From: an uncultured Clostridium sp.
GTDB taxonomy: Bacteria > Bacillota > Clostridia > Clostridiales > Clostridiaceae
Direction of reading: 5' to 3'
Length of the DNA stretch: 64,000 nucleotides
Assembly (NCBI GenBank): GCA_900548455.1
Contig: URKQ01000012.1
Coordinates: forward strand, 1-64,000
Shown: one piece after another, positions 43,178-51,994 of the stretch
Layout: every line of letters starts with the position of its first letter
Position numbering within the stretch: position 1 is the first letter of the stretch
Program-made: the position numbers and the translations under genes
Notes under the pieces: generated by a model
Database searches by the model: none
The model's input: only the letters and a program-made list of their open reading frames with translations
Told to the model about the DNA's origin: nothing

Positions 43178-44821
43178 CTATAGGAATTTCTCTAAAGCCA
43201 ATAGTGCCGCGCCTAATGCTCCACATAAATCAGGATTATCTGATTTATATATAGGCTCATCTAAAAGTTTTTCTAACGCTTTTATAACACCAATATTTCT
43301 AGCTACTCCTCCGGTCATCATATAAGGAGGCTCACCATTAATGCGATAAATTAAAGATTTAGTCTTTGATGCCACAGACTTATTAAGACCATGAATAATG
43401 TCAGAATCAATGTTGTTATCAGCTATTAAAGAAATAACTTCAGATTCAGCAAATACGGTGCACATACTAGAAATTGTTATGTCTTTTTTCCAATTGAGAC
43501 CAGCTTTGCTCATTTCATCTATAGTTAGTTCTAAGGTTTTACACATCATTTCAAGAAATCGTCCTGTACCAGCGGCGCATTTATCATTCATAACAAAACT
43601 TTTAATTGATCCATCTTCATTTAAAGTTATTACCTTACTATCTTGTCCGCCTATATCTATTATTGTTTTTGTATTAGGATTTATTTTATATGCTCCTTTT
43701 GCGTGACAAGTAATCTCTGTTAAGGATTCATTTGAAAAAGAGATTGTATTACGTCCATAACCAGTGGAAACTATATAATCAATATCCTTAAGGGTTATAT
43801 TTAAAGAATTCAAAGCTATATTTATTGCTTTTTTTGCTCCAATCTCTGCTTTTGGACCTGTCCTAGCGATAGAGGAAGCACAAACTTCTCCACTACCATT
43901 TAAAATTACTACATTAGTACTTGTTGAACCACTATCTATTCCAGCTACATACTTAATGGTTTTATTAAGTTTTTTAGATAAAGTGTTATTTTCAATTGTC
44001 TCCATAAAAGCTGTAATTCTAGTAGATAGTTGTCCCATAGCTTGTGGAGTAAAGTCAGATTCAATTTTTAAAATAGGAAGTTTAAATTTATTTTTTATGA
44101 TTGAATACTCAAAATTATAATAGTCGCAGAATTTTACAGTGTGATAAATTATACCTTTTAGGTTGGGATCTTCAAAAAGAAGTCTTCTTTCCCCAATATT
44201 ACTCATTCTCATACAAGGGATTTGAGTTAATAGTTCCTTTGAATACCAATCCATCAACTTATCAAAGTCTTCAGGTGCAGATGGAGCAAGCAATGAACGA
44301 TTATCGCTACAAGTGAAGTTTTTTACGTTAATTGAACTTATATCTTTAATAGATTGAAATAATTCTTTGCTTAATCGAGCACCATATATTCCAATAAAAG
44401 GTTCTGATGAAGAGGTTGAGATAGAATTAAAAGCTGATAAGAATTCATTTATGTTAAAACTTTTTCCTTTATAGCTACTATATTCTTCTATAAATCTAAG
44501 AAGTTCTTTTTTCAATAGTTTTTGGGCACATAAAGAGTCACTATGTGGCAAGTCCAAGAGAAATAAAAAGTCTAAAGTTCTTTCAGATTTTAATACATCA
44601 TAAACTCTCCTCATAGAATCACAACAATTTACTAGTAATAATTCTGTTATATTTTTGTTATAGCAATTTTCTAGAATTGCTTTTGCATGACTACAGAGAT
44701 TACTATGGGTAATGCTCTCAGACCATTGAAATGAATTAGTTTCGTTATTTATTAAAGCATAATTTTCATTAAAACCCTTAATAATTTCTAAAGGTGTGTA
44801 TTTGCAAGTATATCCAATCAT
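43178..44821 (-). CDS. HgdB-like domain fused to a BcrAD/BadFG-type ATPase activase
   Basis: A 547-residue two-domain protein. Residues 1 to about 250 resemble the HgdB/2-hydroxyacyl-CoA dehydratase fold (GYTCKYTPLEIIKGFNENY, YDVLKSERTLDFLFLLDLPH). Residues about 285-545 are the ASKHA ATPase, with YVAGIDSGSTSTNVV, VSTGYGRNTI, DIGGQDSK and two cluster cysteines in NDKCAAGTGRF and ISSMCTVFAESEV that hold a [4Fe-4S] cluster between two subunits in known activators. It would pass electrons at low potential to a partner, using ATP. Usual activators are about 260 residues, so the fusion is unusual. Overlaps its upstream partner by 4 bases (ATGA). Confidence 0.87.
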   Translation of the reverse strand: MIGYTCKYTPLEIIKGFNENYALINNETNSFQWSESITHSNLCSHAKAILENCYNKNITELLLVNCCDSMRRVYDVLKSERTLDFLFLLDLPHSDSLCAQKLLKKELLRFIEEYSSYKGKSFNINEFLSAFNSISTSSSEPFIGIYGARLSKELFQSIKDISSINVKNFTCSDNRSLLAPSAPEDFDKLMDWYSKELLTQIPCMRMSNIGERRLLFEDPNLKGIIYHTVKFCDYYNFEYSIIKNKFKLPILKIESDFTPQAMGQLSTRITAFMETIENNTLSKKLNKTIKYVAGIDSGSTSTNVVILNGSGEVCASSIARTGPKAEIGAKKAINIALNSLNITLKDIDYIVSTGYGRNTISFSNESLTEITCHAKGAYKINPNTKTIIDIGGQDSKVITLNEDGSIKSFVMNDKCAAGTGRFLEMMCKTLELTIDEMSKAGLNWKKDITISSMCTVFAESEVISLIADNNIDSDIIHGLNKSVASKTKSLIYRINGEPPYMMTGGVARNIGVIKALEKLLDEPIYKSDNPDLCGALGAALLALEKFL

Positions 44822-46092
44822 TTTTTATCCTCCAATTGCTCTAAAAATGCTTCTATTCGAGTAACCATTTGCCCATCGTTTATATTACTGCTATCACATC
44901 CATCACCATCTAAAACTAAGGTAGGAAAATTATTATTTTCAAAGTAGGTTTTTGCTTGTTGAGAACTCCCAATAGTTTGTTTGCATCCCCAATGGCAAAA
45001 ATATACAATGCCATCCGCATTCATTTCTTTGGCCATTTTTAAAATCAGATTTATTCGTCTTGTTGAAGGGCCATTAAAACTACAATTAAGAACACGTTTT
45101 GCCATAGCTTCATAGGGAGTATTTTCATCCATGTCCACATATAAAGAGTCAAAGGTCATGTCACAAGCAACTATTTCACATCTCTTATTTGTATTTAATA
45201 TTTCCTTTAAAGATTTTTGCCAGTTTGGTAAAGTGTGAACCCAAAGTAGTCTAACACCATGGGTTTCTTCAGGCAATATCTTCATATTATCAATCAATTG
45301 TTTTGTATATTCTTCAGCTTCGTTAGTTCCAAGTAGAACGTGAGTAGCAAAGGCTGAAAGCATTTCCGAAGTCATTGTGTCAGAAACATATCGAGTACTT
45401 CTTAACTTTAAATACTCTTTATAATTTTTAATAGTACGATTACTGCGCCCAATAGCCTCTTTTAGTTTCATCTCATCTAACTTTAAGTTAGAGTTTTTTT
45501 CTATAAATGAGGTCATTTCTTTCAATTGTGTAGCAACATATTCTATGGACTCAGTAGAGGAGTTATTAGGTATATCAATTAAAAAATGAGGTGTTTTATA
45601 GTAGTTTGCAGCTCGTCTAAAGGATAACTGATTAGCATCACAAGCAAGAGTAGTGTTTATTATAAATTTTGGTTTTGGAAGCACATTAGATTCTACAAGT
45701 CCAATTAAAATCTTATGAAAAGAACAAAAACTTTCAGGTACACTGTTGTCTTCAGCAATTTTTATAAAGGGACTTTCGCTAGAGGCAGAAGTTAAATAGC
45801 AAGATAAGCCTTCAGGAAACATAGGCTCTATCCCCATAGCATGTAGAATTTCACAAGGGGTAAATATACTTACGATAGCAGAGTTTTCAGGATGTCGAAG
45901 AGAATTTACTATGGAGTTTGCAGCTACGGAAGCTATATATTGCCTTGAAGGAAGTAATGATTTATCTGGAAAGTAGTGAGCTTGTTTTCCAACTAAATCA
46001 TAAACTATGGTTAAAAGTTTTAAAGCTCCTTGTGGATTGGAATATACTAAATCATTTATTAGTGAACCAAATTTATCTACTAAGTTTGCCAT
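44818..46092 (-). CDS. HgdB-family iron-sulfur protein (2-hydroxyacyl-CoA dehydratase-like or double-cubane cluster protein)
   Basis: A 424-residue protein of the 2-hydroxyacyl-CoA dehydratase subunit family. It has conserved cysteines spaced as in HgdB: FTPCEILHAMG, the EGLSCYL region, NTTLACDANQ and FCHWGCKQTIG. Only one dehydratase-type subunit is present, whereas true dehydratases are heterodimers with a CoA-transferase nearby; none is seen. This is more like the double-cubane cluster protein with its reductase, known from Carboxydothermus. GTACAAAAGGAGGATTTATT precedes ATG 46092; the ORF extends upstream to 46161 without support. The physiological substrate is unknown. Confidence 0.85.
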   Translation of the reverse strand: MANLVDKFGSLINDLVYSNPQGALKLLTIVYDLVGKQAHYFPDKSLLPSRQYIASVAANSIVNSLRHPENSAIVSIFTPCEILHAMGIEPMFPEGLSCYLTSASSESPFIKIAEDNSVPESFCSFHKILIGLVESNVLPKPKFIINTTLACDANQLSFRRAANYYKTPHFLIDIPNNSSTESIEYVATQLKEMTSFIEKNSNLKLDEMKLKEAIGRSNRTIKNYKEYLKLRSTRYVSDTMTSEMLSAFATHVLLGTNEAEEYTKQLIDNMKILPEETHGVRLLWVHTLPNWQKSLKEILNTNKRCEIVACDMTFDSLYVDMDENTPYEAMAKRVLNCSFNGPSTRRINLILKMAKEMNADGIVYFCHWGCKQTIGSSQQAKTYFENNNFPTLVLDGDGCDSSNINDGQMVTRIEAFLEQLEDKK

Positions 46093-46185
46093 ATAATAAA
46101 TCCTCCTTTTGTACCATAAAAAAATCGTCAAAAATATCTGACTAAACATGCTTAAATCCAAATACTAAGAAATTCTATAAAATGA

Positions 46186-46213
46186 GAAAACCCTTGATAA
46201 TTCAAGGGTTTTC
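46186..46213 (-). terminator. Terminator of the tRNA-Gly gene
   Basis: AAAACCCTTGA and TCAAGGGTTTT form a stem just downstream of the minus-strand tRNA. On the minus strand it ends with TTTTCTCATTTT. Confidence 0.8.
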
Positions 46214-46215
46214 AT

Positions 46216-46290
46216 TGGAGCGGAAAACGGGATTCGAACCCGCAACTCCCACCTTGGGAAGGTGGTACTCTACCGTTGAGTCACTCCCGC
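46216..46290 (-). tRNA. tRNA-Gly, anticodon CCC
   Basis: The minus strand folds into a full cloverleaf: acceptor GCGGGAG with TTTCCGC (two G-U pairs), D-arm with AACGGTAGA, anticodon stem CCACC/GGTGG around TTCCCAA (anticodon CCC, reading GGG), and T-arm GCGGG-TTCGAAT-CCCGT. Discriminator base U73, normal for glycine tRNA in bacteria, and an encoded CCA end. Confidence 0.95.
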
Positions 46291-46484
46291 ACGTCCTAAT
46301 AATATTATAATACATATTAATAGAAAATCAAATATAATTTTAAAAATATAGATTTAATTTACATATATGTATTACAAAATGTAATAGATTATATATAAAG
46401 TATGTGATATTTAAATAGAAAGAAGTATAGCAAAAAAAGAAAATATATGTTATTATAAACAAGTAAGTTAAATATTTCTAATAA

Positions 46485-46559
46485 GGCCTGTTGGTCAAGT
46501 GGCTAAGACGCCACCCTCTCACGGTGGAAACAGGGGTTCGATCCCCCTACAGGCTACCA
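46485..46559 (+). tRNA. tRNA-Glu, anticodon CTC
   Basis: Full cloverleaf: acceptor GGCCTGT with ACAGGCT, D-arm with GGTCAAGTGGCTAAG, anticodon stem CCACC/GGTGG around CTCTCAC (anticodon CTC, reading GAG), and T-arm with GGGGTTCGATCCCCC. CCA is encoded. The G-rich start and arms are typical for glutamate tRNA. Confidence 0.94.
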
Positions 46560-46567
46560 AGGATATT

Positions 46568-46604
46568 AAACTCGTTAAAGTGTATATTTTAACGAGTTTT
46601 TTTA
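46568..46604 (+). terminator. Terminator of the tRNA-Glu gene
   Basis: AAACTCGTTAAA and TTTTAACGAGTTT stem with loop GTGTATA-like bases and a following T-run. Confidence 0.9.
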
Positions 46605-46684
46605 TGTCTACACTTCAGTTTTTATAGATTTGTATAGATAATAAAAAATAAGTATTTTTTATAAAAATTATTGGGGGAGATTTG

Positions 46685-47230
46685 ATGAGTGAAGGAATGA
46701 AATCCATGGTTATAATAATTCCTGTTATTGCTGCAGTCTTAGGAAGTGGTATTACTGCATTTATAATGATGAGTACTTTTAAGAAAGAGAGAAAACAGTT
46801 TAAAAAGGAACATCTAATTAGCATTAATAATGATAAAATAAAGGACTATAAGGAGTTTTTTGTTTTAAATAAAAAACTTAAGGTATTATCAGATAAAATA
46901 AAAAATAAGGCAATACCTAATTGGATTAATGTGGAGAGCTATTATAGGGATGAGTTTATAAAAGAATTTGAAGAACTGTTAGATACATATGAATTTACTG
47001 GAAGTTATATGGAAAACAAAGAAATCAGTTCTAAGTCTGTAGCTATTTTAAAAATAACTAGAGGAATAGTAAAAGAATTAAAAGAAAGAGAAAACTATGG
47101 AAGCACTTCTGATGAAGTTGAAGGAGAAGCAGAAAAAGTAATAAAGTTGATAAACGAATTGGAAAAGAAAATTTTAGCTAGAGTTATTGAACTTACAAAT
47201 GAAAAGAGTAAAATGAATTCAATGAAATAA
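46685..47230 (+). CDS. Membrane-anchored coiled-coil protein of unknown function
   Basis: A 181-residue protein not recognised. Residues about 7-28 (VIIIPVIAAVLGSGITAFIM) form one membrane helix; the remainder is a lysine- and glutamate-rich, mostly helical cytoplasmic region likely to form a coiled coil. There are no cysteines or catalytic motifs. ATG 46685 lies 5-6 bases after GGGGGAGA; a TTG just before it is also in frame. Single gene. Confidence 0.6.
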   Translation: MSEGMKSMVIIIPVIAAVLGSGITAFIMMSTFKKERKQFKKEHLISINNDKIKDYKEFFVLNKKLKVLSDKIKNKAIPNWINVESYYRDEFIKEFEELLDTYEFTGSYMENKEISSKSVAILKITRGIVKELKERENYGSTSDEVEGEAEKVIKLINELEKKILARVIELTNEKSKMNSMK

Positions 47231-47410
47231 TTAAGCTTAAAATATTAAGTATAAAAAGTGTTATAATAAATTTTATTATTATGATGCTTTTTTATTTTTT
47301 GTTAATAGTTTGTTATTAAACATGGGTAGATTAAAATTAATTAATGGGGTAAAATTTAATATATGTAATGAATTGAAAAAATATACAAAAACAATGAAAG
47401 GGAGAAGACA

Positions 47411-48373
47411 ATGAGTAGTAGTAAGAAGAACATTGCTAGTAAACTAGGGAAAATCTTAATTCCCATATTAGTTATGATTTTAATTATATATCAGGCTAAA
47501 AGTATTTTTAGTGAGATTGATTTAAAACAAGTTGTTAATATAATGAAAGGTATATCACCTCATTACTTAACCATATTTTTAATAATTGCAGTAGTTGCAA
47601 TTATATGTTTATGTTCTTATGATCTAGTACTTATGGATTATTATGATTATAAGGTTAGAATTACAACTACACTTAGAATATCATGGATAGCCGTGTCTTT
47701 TAATAATATAATGGGATTTGGTGGACTTACAGGAGCAAGCTTGCGTACTTATTTATTTAATAAAGAAGGCATAAAAACTAAAGATATGATAAATTACAAT
47801 ATGATTTTAGTACCATCAAGTATAATAGGATTAAGTTTATTGGCTTTTTTAAGTATTTTTAATATATTTGATACTTATGCTTTATTAGATGTATATAAAT
47901 GGTTGTGGTTAGCGATTTTAGCATTTTGTTTTTTTATTCCTATTTATTTTTTCTTGGGAAAATTTCAATGGCTTAATGATAAATTGAAAAGATTTAATTT
48001 ATACTTTGAAGGAAGTGTAAGTGTTAAATTAAAACTTACTATTTTCTCTGTCTTAGATTGGCTATCAAGAGGCCTTCTAATGTACGCTATTGCAAGATGT
48101 TTTAATGGGAACGTGACCTACTTATCCATATTGGGAGTTGATATTATAGGCTCTGTTGCAGGACTTATTAGCTTTATTCCAAGTGGAGTAGGCTCCTATG
48201 ATATTATAGCTTTAATGGCCCTACAAAATTTAGGATTCACAGCTAACACGGGGTTATCTATAATTTTATTGTTTAGAATTTATTATTTTATAATTCCATG
48301 GATAATAGGCGGAATACTATGGATTATAACTTTGATTAAAAATGCAATAACTACAAAATCTAATAGGGCTTAG
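47411..48373 (+). CDS. Lysylphosphatidylglycerol synthase-like flippase-domain protein (UPF0104)
   Basis: A 320-residue protein with about eight membrane helices. It matches the transmembrane flippase domain of MprF (UPF0104), with NNIMGFGGLTGASLRTYLF and IPSGVGSYDIIALMAL as hallmark segments. No C-terminal lysine-transfer domain is present, so it does not make lysyl-phosphatidylglycerol itself; a lipid flippase or scaffold function is possible. GAAAGGGAGAAGACA precedes ATG 47411. Confidence 0.88.
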   Translation: MSSSKKNIASKLGKILIPILVMILIIYQAKSIFSEIDLKQVVNIMKGISPHYLTIFLIIAVVAIICLCSYDLVLMDYYDYKVRITTTLRISWIAVSFNNIMGFGGLTGASLRTYLFNKEGIKTKDMINYNMILVPSSIIGLSLLAFLSIFNIFDTYALLDVYKWLWLAILAFCFFIPIYFFLGKFQWLNDKLKRFNLYFEGSVSVKLKLTIFSVLDWLSRGLLMYAIARCFNGNVTYLSILGVDIIGSVAGLISFIPSGVGSYDIIALMALQNLGFTANTGLSIILLFRIYYFIIPWIIGGILWIITLIKNAITTKSNRA

Positions 48374-48462
48374 AGAAGTAATATGAATAATTTGAACAAT
48401 CATTGATTAAGCTATAAATAGTTTTGGTGAACATTAATAGGATAAACGTAAGGGGTATAAAA

Positions 48463-49143
48463 ATGGATGAAATTATAAAAAAGCTAAAAAAGAATTATCT
48501 GTTTCACATGTTAGATGAGCATGAAATTTTTGAACTGTGTAAGAATAATACCTTTTTACTAAAAAAATTTGATAAGGGTGCTGTAATTGCTAATGAGGAA
48601 GATCAGTGTAGCAGTATAAGCTTAATTTTAAAAGGTAGTGTTGAAATTTCTAGACTTTATTCTTGTGGAAAAGAAATTGTTATTAGCAATTTAAAAGATG
48701 GAGATATCTTTGGTGAAGCAATTATTTTTTCTAGAGAATCTAAATATCCTGCAACAGTTATCGCACTTGAACAGTGTGAAATTCTTTATATTAATAAAAA
48801 TGAGTTGTTGTCATTGTTTTCAGTAAATGAAAAAGTTCTTGAAGGATTTTTAAGTGTTTTAAGTAATAAGGTTTTAATGTTAAATTCAAAAATTAAGAAT
48901 ATTTCCTTTAAAACTGTAAGACAAAAGGTCGTAAATTATATACTAGAAAAACAGCCTTCAGATGGAGGAAAAGTTATATTATTAACTGAGAGTAAAGAAA
49001 AAATAGCAGCTCTTCTAGGGCTTCCAAGGCCGTCTTTATCGAGAGAATTGATGGCTTTAAGAAATTTAGAATATATTGATTTTGATAGAAATTCCATTAC
49101 TATTTTAAACCAAGAAGCACTAGAAGAAGAAATGTTTAACTAA
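48463..49143 (+). CDS. Crp/Fnr-family transcription regulator
   Basis: A 226-residue regulator with an N-terminal cyclic-nucleotide-type beta-roll (about 15-130, with FDKGAVIANEEDQCSSISLILKG split here as FDKGAVIANEED and SISLILKGSVEIS) and a C-terminal winged HTH (TVRQKVVNYILEK, KIAALLGLPRPSLSRELMAL). It lacks the FNR-type N-terminal cysteine cluster. ATG 48463 is taken since AAGGGGTATAAAA is adjacent; an in-frame start at 48424 is unsupported. It precedes a HutD gene by 24 bases, so they probably form one operon. Confidence 0.9.
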   Translation: MDEIIKKLKKNYLFHMLDEHEIFELCKNNTFLLKKFDKGAVIANEEDQCSSISLILKGSVEISRLYSCGKEIVISNLKDGDIFGEAIIFSRESKYPATVIALEQCEILYINKNELLSLFSVNEKVLEGFLSVLSNKVLMLNSKIKNISFKTVRQKVVNYILEKQPSDGGKVILLTESKEKIAALLGLPRPSLSRELMALRNLEYIDFDRNSITILNQEALEEEMFN

Positions 49144-49167
49144 AAATTTTGTGGATGGGGATGGCTT

Positions 49168-49788
49168 ATGAAACATAGTATAGAAATAATTACAAAGGAT
49201 AAAATTAAAAGTTCTAAGTGGAGTGGGGGCATTACTAATGAAATATATATTTATCCACAAGGAGCTAGTTACAAGGAACGTAATTTTATGTGGAGGATTA
49301 GCTCTGCTACAGTTGAGTTAGAACATTCCACCTTTACTTATTTGAAAGGGGTTCATAGGTATATCACTACATTAAAAGGAAAAATGAGTTTATCTCATGA
49401 CAAGGGGCCTTTAATAAAACTTAAACCCTATGAAGTGCACCAATTTGAAGGTGATGTAAATACAGAAAGCTTTGGAAAGGTTACTGATTTTAATTTAATG
49501 TTAGCTAATGGTACAAAAGGAATATTAGAATCAATGCCTATGATTCCTAATTATAATTATGATATGCCAATAGATATTCTTAAAATCCATGAGGGAAAAG
49601 TTAAGAATTGTAGTTTGGTTTTTTATACTGATAAAGGGGATTTAACAATTAGTATAGAGGATGAGAAAATTTTATTAAACAGTGAAGAAACATGTATTGT
49701 TAATTTTCAAATGGGTAAAGAAAAACCTTGTATTAATATATCATCAAAGATACTTCAAGAAATTTTAATTTCAGTTATATATGTGTAA
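49168..49788 (+). CDS. HutD-family protein
   Basis: A 206-residue cupin-type protein of the HutD/Ves family. It has SSKWSGGITNEIYIYPQGASY and MWRISSATVELEHSTFT, the family hallmarks. HutD sits in histidine-use operons of proteobacteria and is thought to limit their expression, but no hut genes are near here; the partner is a Crp/Fnr regulator. The biochemical function is unclear. The GGGGATGGCTT sequence precedes ATG 49168. Confidence 0.85.
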   Translation: MKHSIEIITKDKIKSSKWSGGITNEIYIYPQGASYKERNFMWRISSATVELEHSTFTYLKGVHRYITTLKGKMSLSHDKGPLIKLKPYEVHQFEGDVNTESFGKVTDFNLMLANGTKGILESMPMIPNYNYDMPIDILKIHEGKVKNCSLVFYTDKGDLTISIEDEKILLNSEETCIVNFQMGKEKPCINISSKILQEILISVIYV

Positions 49789-49797
49789 TAGACTTGT

Positions 49798-49832
49798 GAA
49801 AAACCCACTGTTTGTATTCAGTGGGTTTTTTG
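49798..49832 (+). terminator. Terminator after hutD
   Basis: AAAACCCACTG and CAGTGGGTTTT form a stem with a following T-run. Confidence 0.92.
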
Positions 49833-49854
49833 ATTAAATAAAGTACTATAGATA

Positions 49855-50181
49855 CTACTGAAAAATCATAGAATAGTATCTTTCAATCTTACTATAAAGT
49901 TCATCTATAGAAATAAACTTAGATTCTCTAATTGATTCTTTGCCATAGGTAAAAACAATAATTGTAGGTGCTATAAATACAGAGAAATTAGCAGCTATTT
50001 CAGGATTATTATCTAAATCAATATGAACTTTTTCAAGTTTATTTAAGGGATTCAATAGTTTATCTACTTTCCTAAGCAGATCCTCACTGCCTCAGTAGCG
50101 TTTACTACTAAAGAAGCAAATTGTTACATTTGAACTGTTAATTAAATTCTCTAGTTTTTCAAAAGAAGTATAAGTATTCAT
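49855..50181 (-). pseudogene. Thioredoxin-like gene with an in-frame TGA in the active-site motif
   Basis: The frame runs from ATG 50181 (preceded by GGAGGAAAATA) to the TAG at 49855: 108 residues, the size of a thioredoxin. It is interrupted only by TGA at 50094-50092 (codon 30); no frameshift is seen. Strand beta-1 VTICFFSS is followed by K-R-Y-(TGA)-G-S-E-D, where clostridial relatives have CxxC; the two Cys positions are Tyr29 and Ser32. The cis-proline IAPT region is intact. Either a decaying gene or a TGA read as selenocysteine; an 8-bp hairpin lies 10 bases after the TGA. Decay is more likely. Confidence 0.7.
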
Positions 50182-50275
50182 TATTTTCCTCCACAAAATT
50201 AAGAATGTGTTTTATTTATTGTAATATATATTATAATTTACTTAATAGTCAATTTTATAAGGAGGGGATGAAAAA

Positions 50276-51898
50276 ATGAAAGAGATTTATATTAATGGGG
50301 ATATATATACTTCCAGTGCAACGGATGCAGATTCATTTATTGTGGAGAATGGACGATTTGTCTATGTAGGAGATACAGAAACAGCACTGAACTTGGCAGA
50401 AGATAAAGATAAAATTATTGATTTAAAGAGAGCTTTTGTTACTGCTGGATTTAATGATTCACATATGCATGTTTTAAATTATGGATATTCTTTAACTATG
50501 GTTAATTTATCAAAGCATACAACATCGTTAAAAGAGGTTAAGGAAGCCTTAAAATCTTTTATAGCTTTAGAAGAAATAGATAAGGATAGATGGATACTAG
50601 GTAGAGGCTGGAATCATGATTATTTTGAAGATGAAAAAAGGTTTCCAACTAGATATGACTTAGATTGTGTTTCCACAGAGTACCCCATTTGTATAACTAG
50701 GGCTTGTGGACATGTTTCGGTTGTTAACTCTAAAGCTCTTGAAATAATGGGAGTTAACAATAAGACACCTCAAGTGGATGGAGGAAGATTTGATGTAGAC
50801 ACATCTGGAGAACCATTAGGTATATTTAGAGAAAATGCTTTAAGTTTTATTTTTGATAAAATTCCAACACCAAGTAAAGAAGAAATAAAAGCCATGATAT
50901 TAAGAGCTTGTAAAAATTTAAATTCCTATGGTGTTACTTCTGCTCAAACTGATGACTTTAGTGCTCTTCCAGGAATAGATTATGAAATAATTTTAAAAGC
51001 ATATAAGGAGTTAGAAGAAGAAAGAAAATTAACTGTAAAGATATATGAACAGACATTGTTTAATAATTTAAGAGACATAAAAAATTATTTAGGAAAAGGA
51101 TATAACACTGGAATAGGTACAGATTACTTTAGGCTTGGACCATTGAAATTATTAGGGGATGGTTCTTTGGGAGCTAGAACAGCATATTTAAGTGAGCCTT
51201 ATTCTGATGACAGTAGTACAAGAGGAATATCGGCTTTTAACAAGGAAGACTTAGGCTTAATAATATCTTATGCCCATAATTCCAATATGCAAATAGCAGT
51301 TCATTGTATTGGCGATGGAATAATGACAGAGGTTATGGAAGCCTATGAAAGAGCTCTTAAAGATAAGCCAAGGGAAAATCACAGACATGGAATTGTACAT
51401 TGTCAAATAGCCAATGAAGAACTGTTAAGTAAATTTAAAGAGTTAAATTTGCATGGATATATTCAATCTATTTTCTTAGATTATGATATAAATATTATTG
51501 AAAAAAGAGTTGGTAAAGAAAGAGCTAAAACAAGCTATAATTTTAAAACTATAATGAATAATAGCAGTATATCTAATGGATCTGATTGTCCTGTAGAACT
51601 TCCTAATGTGTTAAAGGGAATTCAATGTGCAGTAACAAGAAAAACTTTAAATGGTGAGAAAGGACCATACTTAATTGAAGAAGCTCTCTCTATGGAAGAA
51701 GCAATTAAATCTTATACAATATTTGGTGCATATAGTTCCTTTGAAGAGAAAATAAAGGGTTCTATAGAGAAGGATAAAGTTGCTGACTTTGTGATAATGG
51801 ATAAAAGCTTATTTAAAGTACCAGAGAGTGAAATTAAAGATATACAAATTCTAAAGACTTATGTAGATGGTAAATGCGTATATAAAAATGTTGAATAG
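50276..51898 (+). CDS. YtcJ-type amidohydrolase
   Basis: A 540-residue metal-dependent hydrolase of the amidohydrolase superfamily. Metal-site motifs: FNDSHMHVLNYG (HxH), AVHCIGDGIMTE (His), RHGIVHCQIAN (His) and SNGSDCPVE (Asp). The N- and C-terminal strands form the beta domain with an ending RVADFVIMD-like region (KVADFVIMDKSLF). YtcJ-like enzymes hydrolyse amides or cyclic amides; no substrate can be assigned. AAGGAGGGGATGAAAAA precedes ATG 50276. Confidence 0.9.
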   Translation: MKEIYINGDIYTSSATDADSFIVENGRFVYVGDTETALNLAEDKDKIIDLKRAFVTAGFNDSHMHVLNYGYSLTMVNLSKHTTSLKEVKEALKSFIALEEIDKDRWILGRGWNHDYFEDEKRFPTRYDLDCVSTEYPICITRACGHVSVVNSKALEIMGVNNKTPQVDGGRFDVDTSGEPLGIFRENALSFIFDKIPTPSKEEIKAMILRACKNLNSYGVTSAQTDDFSALPGIDYEIILKAYKELEEERKLTVKIYEQTLFNNLRDIKNYLGKGYNTGIGTDYFRLGPLKLLGDGSLGARTAYLSEPYSDDSSTRGISAFNKEDLGLIISYAHNSNMQIAVHCIGDGIMTEVMEAYERALKDKPRENHRHGIVHCQIANEELLSKFKELNLHGYIQSIFLDYDINIIEKRVGKERAKTSYNFKTIMNNSSISNGSDCPVELPNVLKGIQCAVTRKTLNGEKGPYLIEEALSMEEAIKSYTIFGAYSSFEEKIKGSIEKDKVADFVIMDKSLFKVPESEIKDIQILKTYVDGKCVYKNVE

Positions 51899-51994
51899 AT
51901 TGAAGGAATAGTATATAATTGGAAATATACAAAATAAGGAAATGACATCTTGTTATACTTGAAAAGAATATAGTTTAGGAGGAGAAGTAAAAAT

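Noticed and set aside
44101..44316. Plus-strand open frame inside the HgdB-activase fusion gene
   Set aside because: It has no ribosome binding site or family resemblance and lies wholly within a well-supported minus-strand gene.
43178..46092. Canonical 2-hydroxyglutaryl- or lactoyl-CoA dehydratase operon
   Set aside because: Only one dehydratase-type subunit, a fused activase, and no CoA-transferase, so the standard operon is not supported.
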